Assembly: GCA_944387145.1 (NCBI GenBank)
Contig: CALXDU010000017.1
Location: forward strand, 1-33,268
Direction of reading: 5' to 3'
Source: an uncultured Oscillospiraceae bacterium
GTDB lineage: Bacteria; Bacillota; Clostridia; Oscillospirales; Oscillospiraceae
Length of the DNA stretch: 33,268 bases
Shown here: one piece after another, positions 7,773-14,487 of the stretch
How positions within the stretch are numbered: position 1 is the first letter of the stretch
Layout of the letters: the number at the start of each line of letters is the position of its first letter
Translations under genes and position numbers: made by a program
The notes under the pieces: generated by a model
Seen by the model: the letters and a program-made list of their open reading frames with translations, nothing else
What the model was told of the DNA's origin: nothing
Database searches by the model: none

Positions 7773-7802
7773 AAAATAAGTCCCCCGATAGCCGGGGGAC
7801 TT
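7771..7802. terminator. Bidirectional terminator
   Basis: A 10-bp perfect stem (AAGTCCCCCG / CGGGGGACTT) with a 5-nt loop. On the minus strand it is followed by ATTTTTT, ending the YegP-like transcript. On the plus strand the downstream T content is lower. Confidence 0.8.
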
Positions 7803-7804
7803 GC

Positions 7805-8173
7805 TTATTCTGCAGGTGCTGCCTCTTCGGCAGCGCTTTTTTTCACGCTGTCAATGCCGCTGAGGCATCCGGCTTTGGAGGCGTAAGCATCGGATAGACC
7901 GATGATTTCTCCGTTTCTGGCCTTCAGCCGGAAGCGAAATTCCCCGGCCTTGTCCTGATACAGCTCAAATTTGGGGTTGGTAAGAGATTTGAAGTCTTCC
8001 TGGGTCTGGTTTTCCACCTTAGCGATGGGGGCGTTTTTCACAACGCTTTCCATACCCTTGCGGCAGGCGGCTTCGCAGGCATAGACCCCGGAGGTGAGAA
8101 CCACCTGACCGTTGGGGGCTTTCAGGTCAAATTTGACCCCGGAAGAAACGGTGCGGATCACAAACCGGCTCAT
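7805..8173 (-). CDS. YegP-family protein (two DUF1508 repeats)
   Basis: A 122-residue protein made of two tandem DUF1508 modules. The first runs over about residues 2-48 (FVIRTVSSGVKFDLKAPNGQ) and the second over about 66-113 (FELYQDKAGEFRFRLKARNG). Each ends in a cysteine-containing helix start (YACEAACRKGMESV and YASKAGCLSGIDSV). E. coli YegP has the same two-repeat build; the function is unknown. A short Glu/Ala tail follows. The gene begins 3 bp after the stop of the zinc-ribbon membrane protein gene, so they share a transcript. Confidence 0.88.
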   Translation of the reverse strand: MSRFVIRTVSSGVKFDLKAPNGQVVLTSGVYACEAACRKGMESVVKNAPIAKVENQTQEDFKSLTNPKFELYQDKAGEFRFRLKARNGEIIGLSDAYASKAGCLSGIDSVKKSAAEEAAPAE

Positions 8174-8176
8174 GGC

Positions 8177-9319
8177 TCATTCCTCGCTGACTGGAACGGA
8201 CAGGGTTCCGGTGGTGATGATATAATCTTCCACTTCAGGAGCGTAGGCTTCCAGGGAAATCTCCATCTGGGTAATCTCTTCCAGGCTGGTAATGCCCAAA
8301 TCCTCCAAAGGATACAGATACACCGTGCTCACGGCCCGGGTATCTTTGGGAAGGCTGCTCCACAGGGTGATCTCAGTACTTTCACCGTTGATGCTGGAAT
8401 CGATGGTGTACACTTCCAAATCCTTACCGGTGCTGTTTTCCAGATAGAATAACAAATTTCCCTCGGAAACGGTCTCCGGGTCATAGGAAGCAGGTACATA
8501 TCCCCGGTACACAATCCGCAGACCATCCTGGTTAAATAGCTCCGTACCCTGGTCGGCATCGGGCTGCACATAGTCCGGGTCATCTGCTATCAGGGTAACG
8601 GGGTCGGTGAGATGGTAGGTCTCGTAGGTGTCGGTGTTGTAGATTTCCAGCCGGAAGGAGAGCTGCTGGACGCTGTCAATTCCGGCATTGTCCAGATCTT
8701 CCTGATACAGGTAGAAATCGTCTTGAGCGGTATGGCCTGGGGCCACCTCACAGTACAAAGAAGCAGGCATAACGTAGCCGTTGACGATCACATCGTCCAC
8801 GGAAACACACAGGGGTTCTCCGGTGTCATTCCGGACAACCACGGGAAAATCCTGAAGGGAAACCTGCCCATCCTGCAAGTCTGCCACCACCCACACCAAG
8901 CCGTCGCTGTAGAGCCCCTTGCCATTTTCCGGCAGGGTGGCATCCGGCTTCGTTTCCGGCTGGGGAGCAAATACAGAGCTGGATGAGGAAAAAGAGTCCA
9001 TAATTTGTTCGATTCCGCCCAAAATCGGCTCTGCAAGCCACAGTATGGCCAGAACCGCCAGGGCAATGGACAGACCGGATTTTTTCTTCCGGGGCTTCTG
9101 CTTTGGCGGCGTCCAGGTTTTGGCGGGCTGCTTGGGAGGGCAGGCAAAGGGATTTTGCCGGGGGATGGGCTTGCGCACTGGCTCGTCGATTACCAGCGGC
9201 TCTCCTTCGTGGGTGTGCATGCCGTGGGCAATTTCTTCGGAAAAGTTTTCGTAAAAGCAGCTTTTGCAGCGTTTTCCATTGTATGGTGCGCCGCAGCTGG
9301 GGCAGCGGTATCTGGCCAT
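8177..9319 (-). CDS. Zinc-ribbon membrane protein with two extracellular beta-type repeats
   Basis: A 380-residue protein of no family I can name. It opens with a four-cysteine zinc ribbon (CPSC near residue 6, CKSC near 18), followed by a basic, Pro-rich cytoplasmic linker and a transmembrane helix (about 84-104, LSIALAVLAILWL). The outer part appears to hold two related modules of roughly 115 residues (about 135-250 and 262-375). Each starts with a DGL strand, has a stretch like VRNDTGEPLCV or LENSTGKDLEV, an NG turn, and a YLYQEDLDNAGI or YLYPLEDLGI segment. This looks like tandem immunoglobulin-like domains. The start has a purine-rich ribosome site (AAGGAAGGGA). It is cotranscribed with the YegP-like gene. 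Confidence 0.78.
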   Translation of the reverse strand: MARYRCPSCGAPYNGKRCKSCFYENFSEEIAHGMHTHEGEPLVIDEPVRKPIPRQNPFACPPKQPAKTWTPPKQKPRKKKSGLSIALAVLAILWLAEPILGGIEQIMDSFSSSSSVFAPQPETKPDATLPENGKGLYSDGLVWVVADLQDGQVSLQDFPVVVRNDTGEPLCVSVDDVIVNGYVMPASLYCEVAPGHTAQDDFYLYQEDLDNAGIDSVQQLSFRLEIYNTDTYETYHLTDPVTLIADDPDYVQPDADQGTELFNQDGLRIVYRGYVPASYDPETVSEGNLLFYLENSTGKDLEVYTIDSSINGESTEITLWSSLPKDTRAVSTVYLYPLEDLGITSLEEITQMEISLEAYAPEVEDYIITTGTLSVPVSEE

Positions 9320-9351
9320 AGACGTCCCTTCCTTCCTCTTTTTATAAAAGC

Positions 9352-9380
9352 ATTATACCAAGCGCTCAGTCAATGCGCAA
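9352..9380 (-). promoter_or_regulatory. Promoter of the zinc-ribbon protein / YegP operon
   Basis: On the minus strand, TTGCGC (9375-9380), a 17-bp spacer and a perfect TATAAT (9352-9357). Confidence 0.65.
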
Positions 9381-9382
9381 GG

Positions 9383-9416
9383 AAAAAATGCCGCCCCGGC
9401 ACTTCACCGGAGCGGC
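9383..9416 (-). terminator. Terminator of thiT
   Basis: A 10-bp stem (GCCGCTCCGG / CCGGGGCGGC with one wobble) with a 7-nt loop runs into ATTTTTT on the minus strand, directly after the thiT stop. Confidence 0.88.
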
Positions 9417-9423
9417 AAGGAAC

Positions 9424-10077
9424 TTAGTTTACCTTGACGGCGATTTTGGGGACTCTTGCCACCAGAACGGCAGCGATGGCAGTCAGAATGATTTCGGGAA
9501 TCATGTACATTCCGTTGTAGACGATGGAATATACCAGAGCCAGCATAGTGGGATTCAGGGAAGCAACCAGGCTTGCGCCCCAGGCGGGGAAGCCTTCCTG
9601 GGTGAAGAACCACTCGGAGTAGCTGCCGAAGAGGATGTAGCCGGAGAAGATGTGGCACAGATACCGGCAGCCCAGAGCCACCAGAGAACCGGCCATCAGG
9701 GCAGTGCCGGAAGAACCAATCTTATCCCGGAACAGACCGCCCAGACCCAGCAGGGTGTAGGCCAGCACATAGTCCAGCAGGCACATCAGCACGGCGTTGA
9801 AGAGCATCAGGCCGTCACCGAAGTAACCGGGCTGGAAGGCGGCAGTGACCACATCGGCACCCATGGCCATCTGCACCAGGGAGTAGCCGAAACCGGCAAT
9901 CAGGCCCCACTTCACGCCGTGGCGGTAGGAGATCAGCACGATGGGCAGCATGCTCACCAGGGTCAGCTGGCCGCCGAAGGGCATGGGGGGAATGACGGTT
10001 CTGCCCACAAATTCCAGCACAACGGCCAGGGCGATGAGCATGGCGCTTTCGGTCAGACGTTTGGTTTTGTTGTTCAT
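9424..10077 (-). CDS. thiT: Energy-coupled thiamine transporter S component ThiT
   Basis: A 217-residue integral membrane protein with about six transmembrane helices, matching ThiT, the thiamine-binding S subunit of an ECF transporter. It must borrow the shared EcfA/A'/T module, which is not in this window. Supporting features are the N-terminal LTESAMLIALA, the GQLTLVSMLPI region, and the C-terminal YNGMYMIPE, which matches the thiamine-site Tyr/Asn region near the end of ThiT. The TPP riboswitch directly upstream independently supports thiamine as substrate. A longer frame runs through the riboswitch to 10296, but the ATG at 10077 has an AGGAGGT site and sits after the riboswitch terminator, so it is the start. 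Confidence 0.93.
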   Translation of the reverse strand: MNNKTKRLTESAMLIALAVVLEFVGRTVIPPMPFGGQLTLVSMLPIVLISYRHGVKWGLIAGFGYSLVQMAMGADVVTAAFQPGYFGDGLMLFNAVLMCLLDYVLAYTLLGLGGLFRDKIGSSGTALMAGSLVALGCRYLCHIFSGYILFGSYSEWFFTQEGFPAWGASLVASLNPTMLALVYSIVYNGMYMIPEIILTAIAAVLVARVPKIAVKVN

Positions 10078-10095
10078 TGGGATTTCTACCTCCTG

Positions 10096-10135
10096 AAAAA
10101 AATGCCGCATTGCAAACCCGTCCAGGTGCAATGCG
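10096..10135 (-). terminator. Expression-platform terminator of the TPP riboswitch
   Basis: A perfect 9-bp stem (CGCATTGCA / TGCAATGCG, 12-nt loop) followed on the minus strand by GCATTTTTTT lies between the aptamer and the thiT ribosome site. Thiamine pyrophosphate binding should favour this terminator. The stretch ATGCACA just after aptamer P1 is partly complementary to TGTGTCGCAT at the foot of the stem and could form the antiterminator. Confidence 0.82.
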
Positions 10136-10158
10136 ACACAAAGGCGTCCCATATGTGC

Positions 10159-10250
10159 ATCTTTCCCTCCGACGGTACTAGCCGTATCAGGTTCACGGGT
10201 CAGGGCCACCAAGCCCAATCTCAGCCGGATGCATCCGGCCCCCCGAAGAC
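10159..10250 (-). promoter_or_regulatory. TPP riboswitch (THI element)
   Basis: Read on the minus strand, the conserved blocks appear in order: GTCTT (P1) and CGGGG, then GGCTGAGAT, GACCCGTGAACCTGAT, CGGCTAGTACCGTCGGAGGGA, and AAGAT closing P1. These are the hallmark THI-box segments, including CTGAGA for pyrimidine recognition and ACCTGAT/GAGGGA for the pyrophosphate side. A small GC hairpin (GGCCGGATGCATCCGGC) fills the P3-like position. It controls thiT through the terminator that follows. Confidence 0.96.
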
Positions 10251-10275
10251 TTAATTTGCGGTGCGAACTGTAGAC

Positions 10276-10303
10276 ATTATAGCGCAAATGCGACATTTGT
10301 CAA
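10276..10303 (-). promoter_or_regulatory. Promoter of the thiT riboswitch transcript
   Basis: A perfect TTGACA (10298-10303) and a perfect TATAAT (10276-10281) with a 16-bp spacer on the minus strand. The spacer contains a 6-bp inverted repeat CAAATG-CGA-CATTTG (10285-10299) that could be an operator. Confidence 0.8.
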
Positions 10304-10343
10304 GAAAATACTGGGCAGAGTCGGTCCTTTCGACTCTGCCCAG
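10304..10343 (-). terminator. Terminator of the HIT operon
   Basis: A perfect 13-bp stem (CTGGGCAGAGTCG / CGACTCTGCCCAG, 7-nt loop) followed by TATTTTCT on the minus strand, just upstream of the thiT promoter. Confidence 0.85.
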
Positions 10344-10349
10344 AGGGGA

Positions 10350-10691
10350 TTATGCCATTTCCAGCGCCAGGGGCTTGCCGCCCAGAATGTGAAAATGCAG
10401 ATGCTGAACGGTCTGACCGGCATCGGCGCCGCAGTTGCTCACCACCCGGTATCCGCCATCCAGCCCTTCGGCCTTGGCGATGGCGGGGACGACCTCAAAA
10501 ATATGGGCCACCACCTGGCTATTGTCCGCCGTCACAGCGTTGCAGCTGTCCAGATGGGCCTTGGGCACCACCAGAATGTGGGTCGGCGCCTGGGGAGCGA
10601 TATCCCGGAAGGCAAAGACCAGATCGTCCTCGTAGACCCGGTTGGAGGGGATTTCCCCGGCGATGATTTTACAGAACAAACAATCAGACAT
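10350..10691 (-). CDS. HIT family nucleotide-binding protein
   Basis: A 113-residue histidine-triad protein of the HinT branch. It starts with CLFCKIIAGEIPS, has HILVVPKAH in the middle and ends with the triad HLHFHIL near residues 98-104, whose central histidine attacks the phosphoramidate. HinT enzymes hydrolyse AMP-lysine-type nucleoside phosphoramidates. The two N-terminal cysteines (residues 4 and 7) together with downstream histidines can form the zinc site seen in many HIT proteins. It starts 17 bp after the membrane-protein gene stop with an AGGAGGAA site, so the two are one operon. The natural substrate is unknown. Confidence 0.93.
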   Translation of the reverse strand: MSDCLFCKIIAGEIPSNRVYEDDLVFAFRDIAPQAPTHILVVPKAHLDSCNAVTADNSQVVAHIFEVVPAIAKAEGLDGGYRVVSNCGADAGQTVQHLHFHILGGKPLALEMA

Positions 10692-10708
10692 GGTACATTC
10701 CTCCTGAT

Positions 10709-11182
10709 TTATAATCCAAAAATGTGAACACCCGTCAAGCTGACGATGCCCATGATGATTCCCGCCAGCACAACGCCCAGGCAGACGGACAAGGTGGTGG
10801 ACTTAAAGCCCATATCCAGAAAGGAAGCGGCCAGAGTGCCGGTCCAGGCACCGGTGCCGGGAAGGGGGATGCCCACAAAGAGCATCAGGGCCAGAAACAA
10901 TCCGCCCCGGCCTGCCTGCTGGGTCAGTTTGTGCCCGGCTTTTTCTCCTTTTTCCACGCAGAAGGTGAAAAACTTCCCGATATATTTCTTGTCCGTACCC
11001 CAGTGCAGAACCTTTCGGGCAAACAGGTAAATGATTGGCACCGGGAGCATGTTGCCCACAACGCAGATGCCCAGGGCTGTAAAGTAGTCCAGTCCCATGC
11101 CTACGGCGTAGGGGATGGCACCCCGCAGTTCAATCAGCGGCACCATGGACACCAGAAAGCATAGAAAATAATGTAGCAGCAT
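10709..11182 (-). CDS. Small multidrug-export family membrane protein (COG2426 type)
   Basis: A 157-residue membrane protein with about four hydrophobic segments. It matches the Sm_multidrug_ex family: an N-terminal PLIELRGAIPYAVGMG segment, then GNMLPVPIIYLFARKVL, a basic cytoplasmic loop (about 65-90) and FVGIPLPGTGAWTGTLAA. Despite the family name, transport activity is poorly documented and the substrate is unknown. The sequence is also distantly like DedA-type proteins, with the PLPGTG re-entrant-like motif. A longer frame opens at 11251, but the ATG at 11182 follows an AGGAG site and the upstream part overlaps the promoter. It is the first gene of an operon with the HIT protein. Confidence 0.83.
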   Translation of the reverse strand: MLLHYFLCFLVSMVPLIELRGAIPYAVGMGLDYFTALGICVVGNMLPVPIIYLFARKVLHWGTDKKYIGKFFTFCVEKGEKAGHKLTQQAGRGGLFLALMLFVGIPLPGTGAWTGTLAASFLDMGFKSTTLSVCLGVVLAGIIMGIVSLTGVHIFGL

Positions 11183-11210
11183 GATTCTCTCCTCAAAACA
11201 AATTTCGTTG

Positions 11211-11239
11211 ATTATACCATAGCCTAACCCGATTTGCAA
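11211..11239 (-). promoter_or_regulatory. Promoter of the COG2426-HIT operon
   Basis: On the minus strand, TTGCAA (11234-11239), a 17-bp spacer and a perfect TATAAT (11211-11216). Confidence 0.68.
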
Positions 11240-11273
11240 CGAAAAAACCAATCATTTAACAATTCTTAAAGGC

Positions 11274-11807
11274 TTAGCGGTTCAGTACCTGCACCTGAAT
11301 GCCTGCCAGCACGTCCAGAACCTTCTCATGCAGCCCCGGGTCAAAGGAGGCGGTGCAGGCAGCATCCACCGTAATGGTGGCCTGGGGATACCGGCTTTGC
11401 AGCACCACTGCGTTGCTCAGAACACAGATATTGCTCACCAAGCCCACCAGCTCAATTTCGTCGGCGCTTTCCGGCAGCACCGAAGCAACAGCAGGGTCAG
11501 AAAGGTCCATGCCGAAAGACAGCTTGTCAATGGCCGGGGCCTGCACTTGCGCCAGCGCCTGGGCAGTCTGGCCGTAGATCTGCCAGCCGGGGGTGCCTTG
11601 GACGCAGTGCACTACCGGCAGATTTTTTCCTTCCCGGGTGTCCAGATAGTTTTCGTGGTGGGTGTCCCGGGTGAAAAAGACGTGGTCTTTTCCGTAGGTG
11701 CGGACTTTGGCGGCGATTTTTTCATCCAGGGTTTCCGCACCAGGAAAGCCCAGAGCGCCGTCCACAAAGTCATTTTGATAGTCGATAACGAACAGATACC
11801 GGTTCAT
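11274..11807 (-). CDS. Nicotinamidase-like cysteine hydrolase (isochorismatase superfamily)
   Basis: A 177-residue hydrolase. The catalytic triad is visible as Asp9 (VIDYQNDF), Lys95 (DKLSFG) and Cys128 (VSNICVLSNA). A probable metal site Asp48-x-His50 (TRDTH) and His67 (VVHCVQGTPGW) has the layout of the zinc site of PncA-type nicotinamidases. This favours nicotinamide deamidation to nicotinate for NAD salvage over isochorismate hydrolysis. It is a little shorter than typical PncA (about 180-215). The frame extends upstream to 11867, but the ATG at 11807 fits the family N terminus and follows a purine-rich AAGGAAAGGGCGG stretch. It is divergent from murI with its own promoter. Confidence 0.85.
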   Translation of the reverse strand: MNRYLFVIDYQNDFVDGALGFPGAETLDEKIAAKVRTYGKDHVFFTRDTHHENYLDTREGKNLPVVHCVQGTPGWQIYGQTAQALAQVQAPAIDKLSFGMDLSDPAVASVLPESADEIELVGLVSNICVLSNAVVLQSRYPQATITVDAACTASFDPGLHEKVLDVLAGIQVQVLNR

Positions 11808-11838
11808 AACAACCGCCCTTTCCTGATGAAGTAAGCTC

Positions 11839-11867
11839 ACCATAGCAAAATTCCGGGAAAAAGTCAA
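11839..11867 (-). promoter_or_regulatory. Promoter of the nicotinamidase-like gene
   Basis: On the minus strand, TTGACT (11862-11867), a 17-bp spacer and TATGGT (11839-11844). It lies almost back to back with the murI promoter. Confidence 0.6.
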
Positions 11868-11874
11868 CGAAGCA

Positions 11875-11903
11875 TTGCATCATCCGTCAGAATTTGCTAA
11901 AAT
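11875..11903 (+). promoter_or_regulatory. Promoter of the murI operon
   Basis: TTGCAT (11875-11880), a 17-bp spacer and TAAAAT (11898-11903). It covers the first ATG of the longer murI frame, which excludes that start. Confidence 0.65.
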
Positions 11904-11961
11904 AACCGGGAAAGAAAGGGTTCCTTCCTTTGAAGATTCTGATCCGCGGGAGATTGTGCAC

Positions 11962-12768
11962 ATGGCAAGCAGAGAAGATTGGATTGGGGTGTTTGACTCC
12001 GGCGTCGGCGGCATCAGCGTGCTGCGGCACCTGCGTCGGCTGATGCCCTGGGAGCGGTATCTGTATTTTGGGGATTCCGCCAACGCCCCCTACGGCAGCC
12101 GCAGCACCCAGCAGGTGCGGAAGCTGACCCTGGACGCAGCGGAGCGTCTGTTCCGGGAAAACAGAATCAAGGCTCTGGTGCTTGCCTGCAATACAGCCAC
12201 TGCGGCGGCGGTGGAGCAGCTGCGGCAGCAGTACCCGGAACGGATCATCATCGGCATTGAGCCGGCCTTAAAGGTGGCGGCGGATCACTTCCCCGGCGGA
12301 CGGGTGGGCGTGATGGCCACGGAGGTGACCCTTCGGGAGGAAAAATTCGACCATCTGCTCCATCGCTTTGACGAAAACTGCACCGTGGCCAAAATTCCGG
12401 CTCCAGGGCTGGTGGAACTGGTGGAAGGGGGCAAGGCAGATTCTCCAGAGGCGGAAGCCCTGCTGACACAGATTTTGTCCCCCCATCTGGGAAAACTGGA
12501 TGCCCTGGTGCTGGGGTGCACCCACTACCCCTTTGCGGCAAAGGCCATTTCCCGGGTGCTGGGAGAAGCGGTCACCTTGCTGGACGGAGGAGAAGGCACC
12601 GCCCGGGAAACCCGGCGGCGGCTGGAAGAACGGGGACTGCTGGCAGCGCCTGACCAGCAGGGCCAGGTGGAGATTCAAAACAGCGCCAATAATCCCCGGC
12701 TGATTGCCCTTTGCCGGCAGCTTTTGGGGGAAGAAAACAGGGACGGAGGCAACATGTATGGAAAATAA
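11962..12768 (+). CDS. murI: Glutamate racemase
   Basis: A 268-residue enzyme that makes D-glutamate for peptidoglycan. The family motifs are GVFDSGVGGISVL at the N terminus, YFGDSANAPYG, the first catalytic cysteine Cys76 in LACNTATAAA and the second Cys186 in LGCTHYPF. Length is typical. The frame opens at 11875, but that ATG lies in the promoter -35 box; the ATG at 11962 begins the conserved domain. The ribosome site is weak (GGGAGA). It is the first gene of a five-gene run; its 3' end overlaps udk by 11 bp. Confidence 0.94.
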   Translation: MASREDWIGVFDSGVGGISVLRHLRRLMPWERYLYFGDSANAPYGSRSTQQVRKLTLDAAERLFRENRIKALVLACNTATAAAVEQLRQQYPERIIIGIEPALKVAADHFPGGRVGVMATEVTLREEKFDHLLHRFDENCTVAKIPAPGLVELVEGGKADSPEAEALLTQILSPHLGKLDALVLGCTHYPFAAKAISRVLGEAVTLLDGGEGTARETRRRLEERGLLAAPDQQGQVEIQNSANNPRLIALCRQLLGEENRDGGNMYGK

Positions 12769-13381
12769 CATTCTGGTCATCGGCATCGCCGGCGGCACCG
12801 GCAGCGGCAAAACTACGCTGATGAATAATCTGATCGCCAAATTTTCGGATGTGGTGACCATTTTGAGCCATGATAACTACTACAAGCGCCACGACGAACT
12901 GACCTACGAGCAGCGCTGCCAGCTCAACTACGACGAGCCGGACGCTTTGGAAACGGACCTGATGGCCCGGCACCTGGACCAGCTGCGCCAGGGACAGGCC
13001 ATCGACTGCCCGGTGTACGACTTTACCCTGCACAACCGCTCCGACGAAACGGTGCATATTGTGCCGAAAAAGGTGATTATTGTGGAGGGCATTCTGATTT
13101 TTGAGGACGAAGCCCTGCGCAACCTCATGGACATCCGGATTTTCGTGGATACCGACGCAGACGTGCGGCTGTGCCGCCGGATCAAGCGGGATGTAAACAA
13201 GCGGGGCAGAACCCTGGAAAGCGTGCTGAGCCAGTATCTGGAAACCGTGAAGCCCATGCACGAAAAGTACGTCGAACCCAGCAAGAAGTACGCCGACCTG
13301 GTGGTGCCCGAAGGAGGCAAGAACCTGGTGGCGCTGGATATGATTATGGGCCGCATTCAGCGGCACCTGGAGGAAGCATGA
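12758..13381 (+). CDS. udk: Uridine kinase
   Basis: A 207-residue P-loop kinase that phosphorylates uridine and cytidine in pyrimidine salvage. It shows the Walker A motif GGTGSGKTT near residues 11-19, the DNYYK motif, the NYDEPDALE segment and the RRIKRDVNKRGR lid region, all typical of Udk. The start ATG at 12758 lies inside the end of murI, with GGAGG 8 nt upstream; the frame's earlier ATG at 12704 is within murI. The stop overlaps the next ATG (ATGA), so the HAD gene is coupled. Confidence 0.93.
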   Translation: MENNILVIGIAGGTGSGKTTLMNNLIAKFSDVVTILSHDNYYKRHDELTYEQRCQLNYDEPDALETDLMARHLDQLRQGQAIDCPVYDFTLHNRSDETVHIVPKKVIIVEGILIFEDEALRNLMDIRIFVDTDADVRLCRRIKRDVNKRGRTLESVLSQYLETVKPMHEKYVEPSKKYADLVVPEGGKNLVALDMIMGRIQRHLEEA

Positions 13382-14004
13382 GCTACGAAAGCCTGATTTT
13401 TGACATTGACGGTACCCTGTGGGATTCCCGGGCCCTGGTGGCGGAGGGGTACAACATTCAGCTGAAGCAGGAGGGGCTGGAACACCTGGCCGTGAATGCC
13501 GAGATGTTCAAACCCCTGTTCGGCAAGGTGATGACGGAAATTGCCGACGTGATTTTCGCCACCATTCCCGCCCCGGAGCGCTACGCCCTGATGGACCGGT
13601 GCATGGATACGGAAAACCGGTACCTTCAGGAAAATCCCTGCCGCATCGGCTACCCCGGAGTAAAGGAAACTCTGGAAAAACTGGCTCAGAATCACCGCCT
13701 GTTCATCGTCAGCAACAGCCAGAAGGGCTACCCGGAGCTGTGCATGGAAAAGCTGGGCTTGACCCCTTATATTACCGGGCACCTGTGCTTCGGTGATACC
13801 GGCACCAGCAAGGGAAAAACCATCCGTGCCCTGATGGAGAAATACGATATTCAAAACTGTGCCTATGTGGGAGACACCCAGGGCGATTACGAAGCTACAG
13901 TGGAAGCGGGGATTCCCTTCCTTTGGGCTGCCTACGGTTTCGGCACCCCTGAGCGCTATGACGGAAAACTGCAGCAGATGGAAGATCTGCTGACATTGGT
14001 CTGA
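13378..14004 (+). CDS. HAD-superfamily hydrolase (phosphoglycolate phosphatase-like)
   Basis: A 208-residue HAD hydrolase with motif I DIDGTLWD (nucleophile Asp9, acid Asp11), motif II IVSNS, a lysine in GTSKGKTI and the acidic motif IV GDTQGDYEA. A helical cap lies between motifs I and II (about 15-95). This subfamily includes phosphoglycolate phosphatases and other small phosphate-ester hydrolases, so the substrate is open. The start overlaps udk's stop by four bases. It may clean up a phosphorylated sugar or nucleotide by-product, which would match the DUF89 gene in the same run. Confidence 0.9.
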   Translation: MSYESLIFDIDGTLWDSRALVAEGYNIQLKQEGLEHLAVNAEMFKPLFGKVMTEIADVIFATIPAPERYALMDRCMDTENRYLQENPCRIGYPGVKETLEKLAQNHRLFIVSNSQKGYPELCMEKLGLTPYITGHLCFGDTGTSKGKTIRALMEKYDIQNCAYVGDTQGDYEATVEAGIPFLWAAYGFGTPERYDGKLQQMEDLLTLV

Positions 14005-14046
14005 GGAGCCGGCGGCAAAGCCGCCGAGAAGGAAAGGACGTTTTTT

Positions 14047-14487
14047 ATGATCGTATGCCCGTATAAGGATTTGCACCGTTACGCTGCCATCATCCCCGGA
14101 CTGGAGGAAGCCATGCAGGTCATCGACCGGCAGACAAACTGGACTCCCGGCGTGACCCAGCTGTCCGGCGGCAACCGGATTGTGGCTTCGGAAGGCACCA
14201 CCACTCCTGCCGGCAGCAAGCTCTGCGAAGCCCACCGGCAGTATCTGGATGTGCAGTACATCGTGGAAGGGGAGGAAACCGTAGGCTGGGCCCCCTTGGA
14301 TACCCTGACTCTGGACGGGGAATTCAACGAGCAGGGCGACATCGGCATGTATGCCGGAGCGGTGGACTATATGCGCATTGGGGAAGGCTACTGCTATGTG
14401 GTATTCCCGGAGGATGCCCATATGCCGGCGGTGCATCTGGACAGCCCCAAGAATTTCAAGAAAATGGTGCTGAAGCTGAAAGTATGA
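14047..14487 (+). CDS. YhcH/YjgK/YiaL family protein
   Basis: A 146-residue cupin-like protein of the DUF386 family. It carries the HRQYLDVQYIVEGEE segment with the metal-binding His and Glu, and the later GYCYVVFPEDAHMP segment with a further His. Relatives are linked to sialic acid and other sugar catabolism (E. coli NanQ acts as an anomerase), so a sugar-anomer or sugar-processing role is likely but not proved. A 42-bp gap after the HAD gene contains a perfect GGCGGC-AAA-GCCGCC hairpin and an AAGGAAAGGA ribosome site. The end overlaps the DUF89 gene by four bases. Confidence 0.88.
   Translation: MIVCPYKDLHRYAAIIPGLEEAMQVIDRQTNWTPGVTQLSGGNRIVASEGTTTPAGSKLCEAHRQYLDVQYIVEGEETVGWAPLDTLTLDGEFNEQGDIGMYAGAVDYMRIGEGYCYVVFPEDAHMPAVHLDSPKNFKKMVLKLKV

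Noticed and set aside
9373-10254. Plus-strand frame opposite thiT and the riboswitch
   Set aside because: It crosses the riboswitch and two terminators and has low-complexity His/Gln-rich content, typical of a shadow frame.
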